Part shown: positions 23,401 to 30,450 of the stretch, one piece after another
How positions within the stretch are numbered: the stretch's first letter is position 1
How the letters are laid out: the number at the start of each line of letters is the position of its first letter
Origin: Branchinecta lynchi
Lineage: Eukaryota > Arthropoda > Branchiopoda > Anostraca > Branchinectidae
NCBI GenBank assembly: GCA_023053575.1
Contig: JAKZAP010000018.1
Span: 7,006,001 to 7,070,000, forward strand
DNA: 64,000 bases
Direction of reading: 5' to 3'
Program-made: the position numbers and the translations under genes
The notes under the pieces: generated by a model
Database searches by the model: none
What the model was told of the DNA's origin: nothing
The model's input: only the letters and a program-made list of their open reading frames with translations

Positions 23401-25297
23401 ATTTTCGCGTTCAACAAGTAGTTTTGCCTGGAATTTTGCAGAAACCGGAAAAATTGTTATAAGTATAAGTTTTATCTGAAGTTGATTAGATATTCGATTT
23501 AGGGGTAAGAAGACATGCTGGATCCGCATTTGACAATCATTTTCTACCCTGACACATCGTTCACAGGGAATCCCACTGAAAACCGCATATAAGGTCTGAA
23601 GACAAGTTGACCATTCATTACAAAAATACAGAAAACTGTGATCTTCAGGGTTTTTCTTAATCAGCTAGTTATCCCTCTAAGATGATGTGTTATTTTACTT
23701 GTATGTGTAAACTGTTCATTCCGCATCTTTCTTCTGGTTTTTAGTTACATGTTGTTTTATGGTTTGTTGGTTCTGCAACGTTTTTCTGTTGGTATTGTGT
23801 TGGATTTTATGATTTAGTTTGTTTTACTTTGGCTGAGGATGGTTTGCCAGAAGTGCAACCATGATTATATTTATCCCTTGCATCATCTTAGAGGGATAAC
23901 TTAGCTGATCAAGAAAAAACACCAAAAATCACAGTTTTCTATTTCTAGAAAACCAGAATATTAGTTTTAAGTCAAAGTTTGATCTGAAGTTTATTAGAGG
24001 CTCAAGGCAGTGGTAAGGAGGCATGTTGAATCTGTATATGAAAACTATTTTCTTGATCTTGTCAAACAAATAGTTTGCCCTGAACTTACCTAAAACCAAG
24101 TTTTATCTGAAGTTGATAACGGCAAGGCTGGGATAAGGAGATATGCTGAATTCTATTTTTAGCTCTAATTTTTGCCAGACGAGCAGTTCGCCAAGAGTCA
24201 AGTAAAAACAACTTTTTACCCAGATTTGGAAGAAATACGGCAGGGAGTTTGGATGAATCCGTTGAAGACATATAACATAGGGGTAGGGTACAGTGACCAG
24301 TAACCAGCCCTTGCTTACTCTAACTCTTTACAATCAATAACTCAGTCAATCCTTATTCGATTCTCAAGAATAATACATGTCAAGAAGGGCGTTTAAATGC
24401 TGATCATGATAAACAGAAAGTTTTCTGTCACAGTGTTGCCATGTAAAATTTTATCACGAAAAATCAGCTTAATGTATGAAGACCAAAAAACCGGCCACCT
24501 TGAAAAATGATGTGTCTAACAGTGCTGGGTGTTGAAGTAAAAGAAAAGATTTTCTTGATAGTCCTTTTGTTTGTTTTGATCCATTTTGTTGAAAAACTAA
24601 ATAATTGTAAGTTTTAAAGTCTATAGAAATGTGGTGGCCATTTTTTTCGTCACAGCCGGTTACTGGTCATTGTACCCTAAATAAATATAAGGCTGAATGC
24701 ATATCTGAACTTGATTTTCTCAGATGATTAGCCATTTGCCTTATTCTGTTTCTAAATCTTAGTAGTTAGTAGTACAATGTTCAAGGAGTCTGGAAATTGT
24801 CTGGATGAAATATTAAATTTCTGGAATCCCATCAGAAATTCAGAATCTTTGATCTTCTTCAAGGGGATACATAAACCTTGATCTTGAGAATTCCCTTACG
24901 GTGCCAAGGTAGTGACTAATGTGGCTTAGGTCAATACTACTGATGATTTTGAAAAATACTAATTTCTACAAACCTCATATTTGATTCCACAGACTCGAAG
25001 CCAAGTTTCAACTTTAAGGCAGTAGCATGATGGTGAGGGTATGACAGGGGTCCTTGAGAACTGATACAGATAAACAACATCCTTTTCATATGGTTCTTTG
25101 AAAACAGTTGGCTTGGCTAACGGTAGTGATTTCACAGCCTTCACTTTTGTCGGGCTTTTAACTTCTTCTGGTTTCTCAGTTTCCTTTTCTGTTTTCTCTT
25201 CTTCATTTCCTGCTGGTTCTTCATTTTTAATCAACTCTAGCTTTTCGTCCTTTTTATCGTCTATGACGATCTGAGCTGGCTGCTCTATGGTTGTCAT
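2336..25297 (-). CDS. fax: failed axon connections (Fax/FAXC) homologue, whole locus
   Basis: This is a spliced minus-strand gene with coding exons at 24974-25297, 20468-20670, 14023-14158, 6352-6489 and 2336-2466. Every junction is GT-AG and the reading phase closes (phases 0, 2, 0, 0, then an open donor at phase 2), giving 310 residues without a stop. Residues 1-70 are Lys/Glu-rich and low complexity. Residues about 73-140 form a thioredoxin/GST-N-like segment with QFSRTPVIPSPSCYCLKVETWL and GQLPFVEINGEQIADS, and residues 150-310 are the all-helical GST-C-like part, with FFFGNQPTMIDVVVF near the end. Fax was found in Drosophila as a genetic enhancer of Abl-related axon defects; family members have a GST/metaxin fold with no demonstrated GST activity. 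Drosophila Fax is longer, consistent with a missing last exon. Assignment is by remembered family sequence; orthology is very likely, function here is inferred. Confidence 0.9.
2549..2640 (-). repeat. tRNA-derived SINE or tRNA pseudogene
   Basis: Read on the minus strand this has a tRNA-like order. First comes an A-box-like stretch (TCAGTTAGTTAGCTAGCGC), then a 5-bp stem TCGCT/AGCGA around the loop CCCGCAT, then a B-box-like GCGTTCAAACTCC. The loop lacks the universal U before the anticodon and the acceptor stem does not pair, so it is not a functional tRNA. A second A-box-like segment (AGGTCAATTGGTTAGCG) lies just 5'. A GGAA/GAAG microsatellite follows on the plus strand at 2659-2673. It lies inside the FAX intron or 3' region. 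Confidence 0.65.
3010..3420. repeat. foldback element, CCGTTTTGCACCGTC family, diverged
   Basis: The left arm starts AATATTCCTTCAGCTGACTGCG and runs to GGCAAGGGCCCTGTTCAGG. The right arm begins TTTCCAGCTCGAATCTGAAG and ends GCCGTATCCGTG. The two arms are the family's two ends in opposite orientation, with about 180 bp of unrelated sequence between. Confidence 0.65.
3421..3575 (+). repeat. 3' block fragment of the GGGATCCC repeat family, diverged
   Basis: It carries the order seen at the 3' end of better copies (8440-8632): CCTCCCC, then CCAAGTTTCA, then an ACAGA(TA)GACGGACGG microsatellite. The terminal palindrome is missing. Confidence 0.45.
4142..4907 (+). repeat. 281-bp-unit element, 5'-truncated copy with 3' hairpin end
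   Basis: Core units with CACCAAGTTTCATCCCAATC, a Pro-codon-like C-rich stretch and CCGATCCGACCACTCGTTC repeat about 2.5 times. They are followed by ATCTGGAAGTACC, a GACCGACCGACGG microsatellite and the terminal hairpin GCCACTTG/CAAGTGGC-type ending CAAGTGCCATA at about 4906. It is the same strand sense as copies at 47-56 kb and opposite to 9681-13012. Confidence 0.85.
5788..6124. repeat. long-arm foldback element (GACAAACGTTATGCA family)
   Basis: Arms of about 100 bp are inverted. CACTGTCAGAAGGTTCATAA, ACACAAGGATG and TGTCGCGACAAACGTTATGC on the left return on the right as GCATAACGTTTGTCGCGACA, CGCATCCTTGCG and TTATGAAACTTCTGACAGTG. The core has an inner inverted pair, AGGAAGAGCCGAAAAACCGCC and GGCGGCTTTCTCGGCTCTTCC. 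Related copies lie near 30.5, 35.3, 36.0 and 36.8 kb. Confidence 0.85.
6352..6489 (-). CDS. fax: FAX coding exon 4
   Basis: The acceptor TTTATTTGCAG lies above 6489 and donor GTGAGT below 6352; the exon is 138 nt, phase 0 at both ends, 46 residues. It begins LTKKARATGIGIQKPEEIVE and ends REFFFGNQPTM. This segment is the helix pair preceding the conserved phenylalanine/glycine loop of the GST-C-like domain in Fax proteins (relatives have a GxG..S.EEI pattern here). It joins in frame to exon 5 as PTM-IDVVVF. Confidence 0.93.
6590..6810 (+). repeat. mixed repeat debris with 281-bp-family fragment
   Basis: CTTCTGTTGGGATACTTTG at 6594 recurs near 32,556, each followed by a similar stretch, so it belongs to a low-copy repeat. 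From 6715, GAAGTTTCATCGTCCTAGCA, TCTGGAAGTA and CTCCCCCACAGT are a fragment of the 281-bp-unit family. Confidence 0.55.
7535..8634 (+). repeat. GGGATCCC family, copy 1
   Basis: The 5' block contains TTTCGATGGGATCCCAAAAA. The core is about five tandem units of 125-140 bp with GCCGGATTCCGGGCGAAC, ACTTGTCCGGCGAGAAAA, TTCAGCATGTCTTCTTACCC and TTTTAACAAATTTTCCGG. The 3' block holds a C-rich run, TTCATCAAAATATCTCATTC, a GACAGACGGACGGACAGACG microsatellite and CTTACGTTTTGGGATCCC. There is no coding potential: frames across units are short and inconsistent. Confidence 0.9.
8652..9480 (+). repeat. GGGATCCC family, copy 2, 3' end degraded
   Basis: Directly behind copy 1 in the same orientation, it starts AAGGTTTCGATGGGATCCC and carries the TGATCCAGACAATTCGGTC segment, then about four core units. 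The 3' block fades after GCCCATCTACGAACTCG near 9460, with no microsatellite or palindrome. Confidence 0.85.
9681..13012 (-). repeat. 281-bp-unit element, minus copy with long tandem array
   Basis: On the plus strand it begins with the terminal hairpin (ATGGCACTTGCC, loop, GGCCAAGTGCCAT) at 9681. It continues through a CCGTCCGTCGGTCTGTC microsatellite (9728-9768) and ends at 12979-13012 with CAAGTGCCATATGAGCTCG then TAGCTCTTG, the reverse complement of the element's 5' end. The core consists of 281-bp units: CATTGACAT starts at 10136, 10417, 10698, 10979, 11260, 11541, 11822, 12103, 12384 and 12664, i.e. nine steps of which eight are exactly 281 and one 280. It lies inside the FAX intron between exons 3 and 4. 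No coding potential was seen. Confidence 0.93.
10136..12944. repeat. 281-bp tandem array with 5-mer higher-order repeat
   Basis: Variant sites in the units after each CATTGACAT go in the order A (GAGCCGATTCGGGCA), B (GAGCAGATTCGGGTA), C (TGACCGAACCG, CTGTCGGGGG), D and D (GAGCCAATTC, GTGGAAGG). From 11541 the order is A, B, C, D again. The two halves share other diagnostic changes such as CAGACGACCTACTT in unit A and TATAATCTGGACC in unit B. The higher-order period is 1405 bp (5 x 281). Confidence 0.93.
13049..13586. repeat. poly-G and poly-C runs in intron
   Basis: G14 lies at 13049-13062 and C18 at 13569-13586. The sequence between has short frames but nothing recognisable. Run lengths in assemblies are unreliable. 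Confidence 0.8.
13063..14022. other. FAX intron, mostly unique
   Basis: Apart from the poly-C run I see no exon or repeat terminus between the 281-bp element and FAX exon 3. The frame on the minus strand at 13479-13892 crosses the poly-C run and has no recognisable domain. Confidence 0.4.
14023..14158 (-). CDS. fax: FAX coding exon 3
   Basis: The acceptor GATTTTCTTTCAG lies above 14158 and donor GTAATT below 14023; the 136-nt exon starts with one base completing the split Trp codon from exon 2. The product runs VDVWWRGKNSDQFFAAYKID and ends NFVAKFTMGRK. The HLHW-VDVWWR junction and the FxFGRK-like end match the centre of Fax proteins, where a Trp-rich helix precedes the second half of the GST-C-like domain. 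Confidence 0.93.
14255..14625. repeat. TTAA-flanked MITE (AGGACCTGTC ends), degraded copy
   Basis: It is flanked by TTAA (14251-14254) and TTAG (14626-14629), starts ATGACCTGTC and ends GCGAGGGATCCT. The interior is collinear with the intact copy at 20057-20418 (CCATATATTTCTAAACCC, ACCCCAATTTCGTAC, GATTTTCTCACTTGCC, TCAACGGGTCT), so both ends can be set by comparison. It lies just upstream of FAX exon 3 in gene sense. Confidence 0.85.
14970..15912 (+). repeat. GGGATCCC family, copy 3
   Basis: It begins at TTGATCCAGACAATTCGGTC. There are about four core units of roughly 130 bp (GCCGGATTCCGAGCG, GTCCGGCGAGAAAATAAA, TTCAGCATGTCTTCTTACCC) and then the 3' block. That block has AGAACAGACAGACAAC, TCCCTCCACTTACG and the perfect palindrome TTTTGGGATCCCAAAA at 15895-15910. 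Confidence 0.9.
16127..16548. repeat. foldback MITE with ACCATGGTATCTG arms
   Basis: The left arm AGTTGCATTTTTGCAGATAC then CATGGTATCTG returns inverted at the right as CAGATACCATGGTAT then TTGCAAAAACGCAACT. The interior has several more copies of the CCATGGTA/ACCGTAGTA motif in both senses, so single strands could form branched hairpins. Flanks are ATT-rich; a target duplication of ATT is possible but not convincing. Confidence 0.8.
16549..17928. other. FAX intron without recognised feature
   Basis: I found no exon, RNA gene or clear repeat. From 17,500 to 17,900 the motif ACCGGTGAG(T/A) with its complement recurs several times, suggesting an old degraded repeat. Confidence 0.4.
17929..18130. 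repeat. foldback element with AAAACGGA arms
   Basis: AAAACGGACGTCTCAGCTAC plus GATGCTTTTGCAG at 17929 is mirrored by CTGCAAAAGCATCGTAGC then TGAAACATCCGTTTT ending at 18085. The core contains the phrase GACGAGGACCCTTGCCAAGAA, and CAGCTTGGGCTCAAGC follows the right arm, so it is a variant of the CCGTTTTGCACCGTC family; the 60.4-kb copy is its closest match. Confidence 0.85.
18131..19573. other. FAX intron without recognised feature
   Basis: The longest frame (plus, 18915-19241) is Arg/Lys-rich with no domain I recognise and no splice-site support; I see nothing else. Confidence 0.4.
19574..19844 (-). mobile_element. hAT-type MITE (CAGAGGCGTTAC family), minus copy
   Basis: It starts CAGAGGTAGCC and ends GGCCAGTAACGCCTCTG, the family's 5' end in reverse. 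The flanks ATTGTTGG (19566-19573) and ATTGCTGT (19845-19852) look like an 8-bp target duplication with two mismatches. Inside is a C-run next to the left end and several copies of AGTCGGTAAAAA/TTTTTACCGACT-like half-motifs, as in the 43.4, 59.6 and 63.6 kb copies. Confidence 0.85.
20057..20418. mobile_element. TTAA-flanked MITE, intact copy
   Basis: The perfect 10-bp inverted ends AGGACCTGTC and GACAGGTCCT are directly flanked by TTAA on both sides (20053-20056, 20419-20422). TTAA duplication is the hallmark of piggyBac-type insertion; the ends do not start CCC as in typical piggyBac, so the superfamily is inferred from the target only. No coding sequence is present. It lies about 50 bp downstream of FAX exon 2 in gene sense. 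Confidence 0.88.
20468..20670 (-). CDS. fax: FAX coding exon 2
   Basis: The acceptor TTCATTTTACAG lies above 20670 and donor GTTAGT below 20468 (GT-AG, weak donor); the 203-nt exon ends two bases into a Trp codon. The product begins NVDHKMKYKS, then GQLPFVEINGEQIADSAVII, then SMLENHLH. GQLPF.E.NG..IADS is the strongest Fax signature and corresponds to the end of the thioredoxin-like domain with its cis-Pro turn. A (TA)n tract lies close upstream of the acceptor. Confidence 0.95.
20692..20710. repeat. (TA)n microsatellite near FAX exon 2 acceptor
   Basis: About nine AT dinucleotides lie 22-40 nt upstream of the exon 2 acceptor in gene sense, where a branch point is expected. Length variation here could affect splicing; that is inference. 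Confidence 0.85.
21100..21530. repeat. CCGTTTTGCACCGTC family, composite copy
   Basis: The left part has TATCCGTTTTGCATCGTCAA then CAGTCAGCTTGAGCTGAAGG. The right part has GAGAGGACCCTTGCCAAGAA, GGGCCGAAATATAGCTC and TATCCGTTTTGCACCGTCAA. Both are in the same sense, so this is one right end followed by another copy's right half rather than a simple foldback. The middle (AGCCGTGTCAAGAATC, AAATCAGAGCACCAGC) resembles the tandem sequence at 59.95-60.29 kb. Confidence 0.75.
21531..23059. other. FAX intron 1, unique AT-rich sequence
   Basis: I see no repeat terminus, exon or RNA gene. Frames are short. It is the longest stretch of apparently single-copy sequence in the FAX locus. Confidence 0.45.
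23630..23940. mobile_element. foldback MITE, about 58-bp arms
   Basis: AGAAAACTGTGATCTTCAGG, then GATAACTAG-like and TCTAAGATGATG segments on the left, are mirrored by CATCATCTTAGAGGGATAAC, CTTAGCTGATCAAG and ATCACAGTTTTCT on the right. The arms differ by a few substitutions and one or two indels. The interior is T-rich and non-coding. Flanking TA is present on both sides but the exact target duplication is unclear. Confidence 0.88.
24286..24677. mobile_element. TA-flanked MITE (Tc1/mariner-type target)
   Basis: GGGTACAGTGACCAGTAACC at the left matches in inverse GGTTACTGGTCATTGTACCC at the right with one mismatch. Both ends are flanked by TA (24284-24285, 24678-24679). The TA target fits Tc1/mariner-type transposition. 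No transposase is encoded. It is inserted in the minus GGGATCCC copy. Confidence 0.88.
24974..25297 (-). CDS. fax: FAX coding exon 1 (start)
   Basis: ATG at 25297-25295 has A at -3 (TTTAAAATGACA) and opens 108 residues, ending CGIKYE before donor GTTTGT at 24973. Residues 1-69 are rich in Glu and Lys (NEEPAGNEEEKTEKETEKPE) and probably disordered. From EKDVVYLYQFSRTP on is the first strand and helix of the thioredoxin-like fold, with PSPSCYCLKVETWLRV in the place of the GST catalytic loop. An acceptor-like TTGTTTGAATTCAG ends at about 25358, so a 5' untranslated exon farther upstream is possible. Confidence 0.92.
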
Positions 25298-25849
25298 TTT
25301 AAAAGTCGGATTGTTCACAAATAATAACAGACACACCCGGCACGAAATGACAAGCAACTGAATTCAAACAAAGGAGGTCTCTGGGAAATTCTTCAAACAA
25401 ATTACACTGTTTAACGGCGCGTGCGTAAACTACCATAGAGTATACAAGAAAATTTCAAGACTTTCTGTCATCTAAGAGCTGTTGAAGACCGTAACTGAAA
25501 TGCTGTATAAATGTCAAGGTTTAATTACAGGTACTACAGCTCGCTGATCGTCAGTATGGAATCGCATTTAAATAGTGCTGGATTAAACCCTGTGCAAGTC
25601 CCTGGAGAGTCGACATTTCAGGGCCTCGTTCGTAAATTATCACTTGGTACTCAGTAGTCCCCGAAGCCGCGCGCGGCAGATAGAATTGTGGTCAACGAGC
25701 TGCCAGAACGTTATTGGCGGCACGACGCTGATTTATCGGTGTTTGCTCTTTCCTTAGAATTTTCTTTAGTTACTGTTCAATTTTCCACATTTTTTTTTAA
25801 TTTCCCCAGAGAAATCGTCTTTGTGTTACGGTAGTTTCAGTCTTCGGTG
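25298..25849 (-). promoter_or_regulatory. probable FAX 5' UTR and upstream region
   Basis: This repeat-free stretch immediately precedes the FAX start codon. I see no TATA box in gene sense and cannot place a transcription start; GC-rich patches occur at 25,655-25,690. Role is inferred from position alone. Confidence 0.35.
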
Positions 25850-27450
25850 TAAGGGCCATATAGCGATCGTTATTGCGGTACCTCTGTCTCACTTTCGGGG
25901 ACCTCCACTCCACGAAAGCTTAGACGATGAAACTAGACAGGCTTATGAAGGACCCGACTGAAGCTCTGTGAAACCATGTATTCTCGGATATTGACCAATC
26001 ATTCGTCAGTGGGTGGAGGGAGGGGAATACGGAAACTTGTGACACGCATGACCCGATTCGAGGGGAGAGTCCAGAAATTTTGGAACATGTGTAGGGACCG
26101 AAGGAATATAGGGATTGGGACGAAACTTGGACGGTACAAAGATCATGGCCCAAGATGTGTCATTTTTAAGTCCGGACTGAATCCGACCTCGGTGCAGGAA
26201 GTTGGAAGGAGCGTATCTTAAATTCCCCGGAAGTACTTCGATTTGACGGAAACTTGGTGGTTTATACAAGCGTTTGCCTTAGAACAGCGGTTCCCAGCCT
26301 TTCCCGAACCGCGTACCCCTAATCAAGTTTCCAAAAGGTTGCGTACCCCCTTTTCCAGGACCTGAAAAACACATTATTTGTTTTCATAAATTATGAGGCA
26401 TACATGGGCAAGAATAAATACAAAATCAATGGTACACTTGAGGCTGCTTTGTAGCAAGATAATTCTGATCAATGCACGAATAGTAAACAGACGAAGACTA
26501 AGCAGTGCTTCAAGTGACACATCCGTGCTTTCATCAAGCTGCATCGCGAACATTTTCGGTAGCATAATTCGCGACCTGAATGACGATATCACTTGCAATG
26601 TCTTCGATTTTCGTTGAACAAAGGGGTCGCCCAGTTGTCAAAATGGAAACGAGTCGGCGCGAAGCGCCACGATTTTTCGTAAAAATAGTTTTTTTTTTTC
26701 CTCGAAAAGTAGTCGGTAAAAATACCTTGCCACCTCCCAAATAATTTTTTTTTGGCTGGTTACGCCTCTTCTGCTGGTAATATTCTGCTTTTGGCAATCG
26801 AAAACGAGTAAGGTGTTATTTTGAAGCTATAGACTAATCCGATTTCCGTACCTTCACGTACCCTTTGCAAGGGTCTCGCGTACCCCTTTCGGTACGCATA
26901 CCACCGGTTGGAAACCACTGCCTTAGAAGTAGGAACTTATTTAAGAATGTTAACTTGGGCAGAGTTGGTGCGACGATTAATTTTCACATCCGACTTTACT
27001 GGGGGTTGAGGGGCGAGGAAGAGGCCCGCAGACCGTTTAACATGTGCAGTTACCACGTGGATCTGCCAAAAGTCATGGAACCTAGATATGTTATTTTGAG
27101 GTCCAGACCGGATCCGGCCTCGTTGGAGGGAGTTGGGTTATCACCAAAAATTTTCTGGATTTTCTCCGATCCAAAGGAAACGTAGGGACCAAGACCAAAC
27201 GGACGGAGGTATTTGGATGAAGCTTGGATCGTACAAAGGTAACTGGTCAAAGGTTTGGAAGGACTTCCATTCGAGTGACTCGGATGGAGTGACTCGTGGA
27301 CACAGTGGGGGAGGGGGAGGTTCCGGATATCGTGTGATACTCTTAGGGACCAAAAGAAGAGAGTGAGAAACTTGGACCGTAAAAAAGTCATGGACCCGGA
27401 TAAGCCATTTGAGGTGTGGACCAGCGACGAACAGATACTACGATACCATG
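25850..27450 (-). repeat. 281-bp-unit family, old minus copy split by a hAT
   Basis: It starts GGGCCATATAGCGATCGTTA, matching the family's 3' end in reverse. Diverged units with GATGAAAC, ACTTGG, GGTCCAGACCGGATCCGGCC and C/G-rich runs follow to about 27,430. The stretch 26285-26920 is a later insertion, proved by an 8-bp target duplication. Confidence 0.75.
26285..26920 (-). mobile_element. hAT element remnant with nested MITE
   Basis: The ends are CAGCGGTTCCCAGCC and GGTTGGAAACCACTG with exact 8-bp flanking duplications CCTTAGAA (26277-26284, 26921-26928). Just inside are further inverted GCGTACCCC/GGGTACG motifs. The minus strand keeps a transposase fragment (about 26598-26374) with KMFAMQLDESTDVS, the conserved segment of ZBED/SCAND3-related hAT transposases; it is interrupted and far too short to be active. 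A CAGAGGCG-family MITE right end (GGTTACGCCTCTTCTG) sits inside near 26,757-26,773. Confidence 0.92.
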
Positions 27451-27760
27451 ACAGATCAGCTACGGCATATACTACGACTGTCGTCGATACAGCTGTTTTA
27501 TTTGTCACGGTACAAGTCGCTTGTATAAAATTCATCTATATGGCATCAAGAATAAATAAGGGGTTATTTACTATTCCCTTATTTATTCCTGATGATCTCT
27601 AGCTAATCCATTGACATGGGGATGTGAAGTGCTTAGATAGATTTGTCTTCGGGTAGATCACTATTCCTTTGGCCTGCTTCTTCCTGAGCCATTGTAGTGG
27701 TTTGCGAACTATGTTCAAAAGCCCCTCTGTACCGCATTGATACAGGGTTGGCCCGAAGGG

Positions 27761-29650
27761 CAGGGGCGTCACTAGCCTTTTACCTTTGGGGGGGGGACGT
27801 CCGGTTTGTGCCGACGGACTAAAAAATTTGCCGACAAAACGGTTGCCGCTTCGCGGCAACGGCGTACATTTCTCGCCAGTACAGAATAGAATCGGGGTAA
27901 AACTAACTGTAATGCATCAGTTGAGATTATTCCTTTGATGTAATTTCGTATTTTAAGTTCACATATTTGGCTTTTCATTTTAGCCTTCGCTAAAAAGCGA
28001 AGCTTCCAACGACTGTACCAAGAACAAGTTAAATTGAGCGCCGCAGGCGAAATTTTTTAAATCTGCCTTTTTTTCCGGAAAAATTTAACTATACTATACC
28101 TACCATACAAGTTCTAGCTTTTAACGTGTTTCAGCGAATTTCAATCCTAAAACGACAAGCTAAATGAAACACTGTTCTTCTCAATAAAGAATACTACAAA
28201 ATGCGCCGCAGGCGAAATTTTGTGTGAATTAACTGTAACAACGCATCAATTGAGGTTATTCCTTTGGTATAATCTCGTATTTTAAAGTTCACATATTCGT
28301 CTTTTCATTTGAACTTTCGCTGGAAAGCAAAGCTTCCAACGACTGTACCAAGGCAAGTTAAACCAAGCACCGCAGGCGAAATTTTTTAAATCTTTTTTTT
28401 TGCGGAAAATTCAGCTATAGTACCATACAATTTCCGGCTTTTAACGTGTTTCAAACCCCAAGAATTTCTATCCTAAAAGGAAAACTAAATGATACACCAT
28501 TCTTCCAAATAGGGAATACTACAAAATGCGCCAGGCGAAATCTTGTGTAAAACTTACTGTAATGCATCAGTTGACATTGTTGCTTTGATGTAAATCCATA
28601 TATTTAATTTCACATATTTGGCTTTTCGTTTCAACTTTTACTAAGAAGCGAAGCTTCCAACGACTGTACCCAGAACAAGTTGAACTAAGCAACGCCGGCG
28701 AATTTTTTTTAATCTGTATTTTTCCGGAAAAGTTTGCGACCGGCAAATGTTTGCAGAATTTGATTTCTTACGTATAGAACACTCGGTGTGCGGACAAGAA
28801 CACCGACGCCCGACAAAAGCATTCAGAATTCGATTTCTTCTGTGTTTTGCCCGAGAAGATTGTAAAGAACGTGTAAATAGAAGCCGATGTACCGACGAGA
28901 CTTGAACTTTCGGCATGGGCCCGATAAAAAGTTACAGAATTTGATTTTTTTTTTTTTTTTTTAAAGAACCGATGTGCCGACGAGAATACCGACGCCCGAC
29001 AAAACCATCGAGCATTTGATTTGTTCTGTGTTTTGCTCGACTAGACTGTACAGAACTTGATTCATACGTGTAAAAATAACCCCTTGTGCCAATGAAACTT
29101 AAACTTCCTGGGTGCGCCCGACAAAGTTTGCAAAATTTGATTTCTTACGTATAAGTAGAACCCGATCTGCCGACGAGTCGACCGACGCCCGACAAAAGCA
29201 TAAAAAAATATTTCTTCTGGATTTCTTTTCTATAAAAAGAACCCGATGTGCCGACGAACCGAGGCACGACAAAAGCTTGCAGAATTCGATTTCTCCAGTG
29301 CTTTGCCTGACAAATGTTTGCAGGATTTCATTTCTTGCGTATAAAAAGAACCCGATGTGCCGACGAGTCGACCGATGCCCGACAAAAACTTAATTTGTTT
29401 TTATTTCTTCTGGATTCCTTCTGTATAAAAAGAACCCGATGTGCCGACGAGAATACCGAGGCACGACAAAAGCATACAGAATTCGATTTCTTCAATGTTT
29501 TGCCCGACAAACGTTTGCAGGATTTCATTTCTTGCATATAAAAACACCCGATGTGCCGACGGATCGACCGATGCCTGATAAAAAGCATACAAAATATTAT
29601 TTGTTCTATGTTTGCCGGCGCTTCGCGCCGACAAACAAGTGAACTTTCGC
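27761..29650 (+). repeat. hAT-type end followed by two satellite-like blocks
   Basis: CAGGGGCGTCACTAGCC at 27761 is the same end as in the CAGAGGCGTTAC MITEs, followed by a G-run, GTGCCGACGG and a GCCGCTTCGCGGC hairpin. Then come about three diverged 320-bp units (27.90, 28.22, 28.54 kb) with GCGAAGCTTCCAACGACTGT and CGCCGCAGGCGAAATT. Next are about eight units of roughly 110 bp (28.74-29.64 kb) with AACCCGATGTGCCGACGAG, CGCCCGACAAAAGCAT and ATTCGATTTCTTC. CCGGCGCTTCGCGCCGAC ends the block; I do not see a matching right terminus. Confidence 0.8.
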
Positions 29651-29791
29651 CGGGCTTTCGTATCTGTCTCACTTAGGTCTTTTCGCAGCTGTGAATCTGG
29701 GAGAAGTAAAAAACTTGTGACAAATCGCAGAACTCGAGCGATGGCAACACAGTTTCAATTTCCCGCGAACTAGCAACACGCTGTCAGCTGA

Positions 29792-30075
29792 GAGCGTGTT
29801 TCACCCTACTTATCGTAGTTACTACGCATGACGTCACGAATTCTGGCTTTTTGCCGTCAAGGCTGGAACGATTTTTCTATTTTCCAGCAAAATATCATGC
29901 CACGGGTGAATCCGACCAATCACGTTATAGAGATGCGTAGTTACCACGCTTAATACGCTCCCGAGCGTGGTAAGGAAATAGTTACTATTTCGAAAAGGTT
30001 TGAACGGTCAGCGTAGTAACTTTTCACGAGTTTGGAACGAGAATAGTTACTATTTTAGAAGGGTGGAACACGCTT
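29792..30075. mobile_element. GAGCGTGTTCCA MITE, copy 1
   Basis: It begins GAGCGTGTTTCACCCTACTT and ends GGGTGGAACACGCT. The interior is collinear with the copies at 35392 and 61737 (TACGCATGACGTCACGAATT, GCCGTCAAGGCTGGAACGAT, CCGACCAATCACGTTA). No clear target duplication remains. Confidence 0.85.
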
Positions 30076-30450
30076 GGAGTAAATAGTATTTAAATTTCCC
30101 GCCAGGGACGCGACCAAGGAGATCTTCTCTGATTGGTCGAAGGGACGCAAGCTTTTCAAACATTTAATCAACTTCAAATGTAAGTTTTATTTTTAACAAA
30201 TTTTCCAGTTTGGGCCGGATTCCGGGGAACTACTTGTTCGGATAGAACACAACCGTATACGGATTCGGCATGTCTTCTTATCCCTAAATCGAAGATTTAA
30301 TCAGTTTCAAATAAAACTTTTTCTTTTAACAGTCCGCTACGTCATGCGTAGTAACTATGGTAAGTAGGGTGGAACACGCTCGAGGTTGGACGCAAATATT
30401 AACTAACAGCTACTATTGTTCAAAGGGTGGAACACGCTCGATATTTTGCC
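30076..30450. repeat. patchwork of GGGATCCC core and GAGCGTG MITE pieces
   Basis: 30,153-30,331 is one and a half core units of the GGGATCCC family (GCCGGATTCCGGGG, TTCGGCATGTCTTCTTATCC). From 30,335 on are right-end pieces of the GAGCGTG MITE (CATGCGTAGTAACTATGGTA, AGGGTGGAACACGCTCG at two places, 30,373 and 30,425). Confidence 0.75.

Larger units (their letters stand above)
23060..24870 (-). repeat. GGGATCCC family, minus copy with two insertions
   Basis: Core phrases appear in reverse complement (TTAGGGGTAAGACGGCATGC, GACAAGTAGTTCGCCTGGAA), and the end shows GTCTGGATGAAATATTAAATTT then TGGAATCCCATC. It is more diverged than the plus copies. Two unrelated elements interrupt it: 23630-23940 and 24286-24677. 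Confidence 0.8.

Noticed and set aside
27050..27535. 161-codon minus-strand frame
   Set aside because: It overlaps the old 281-bp-family copy, with the same Pro/Ser-rich repeat translation.
28740..29640. CRISPR-like array of regularly spaced repeats
   Set aside because: Units are diverged, spacing is irregular and there are no conserved direct repeats with unique spacers; it is a eukaryotic minisatellite.
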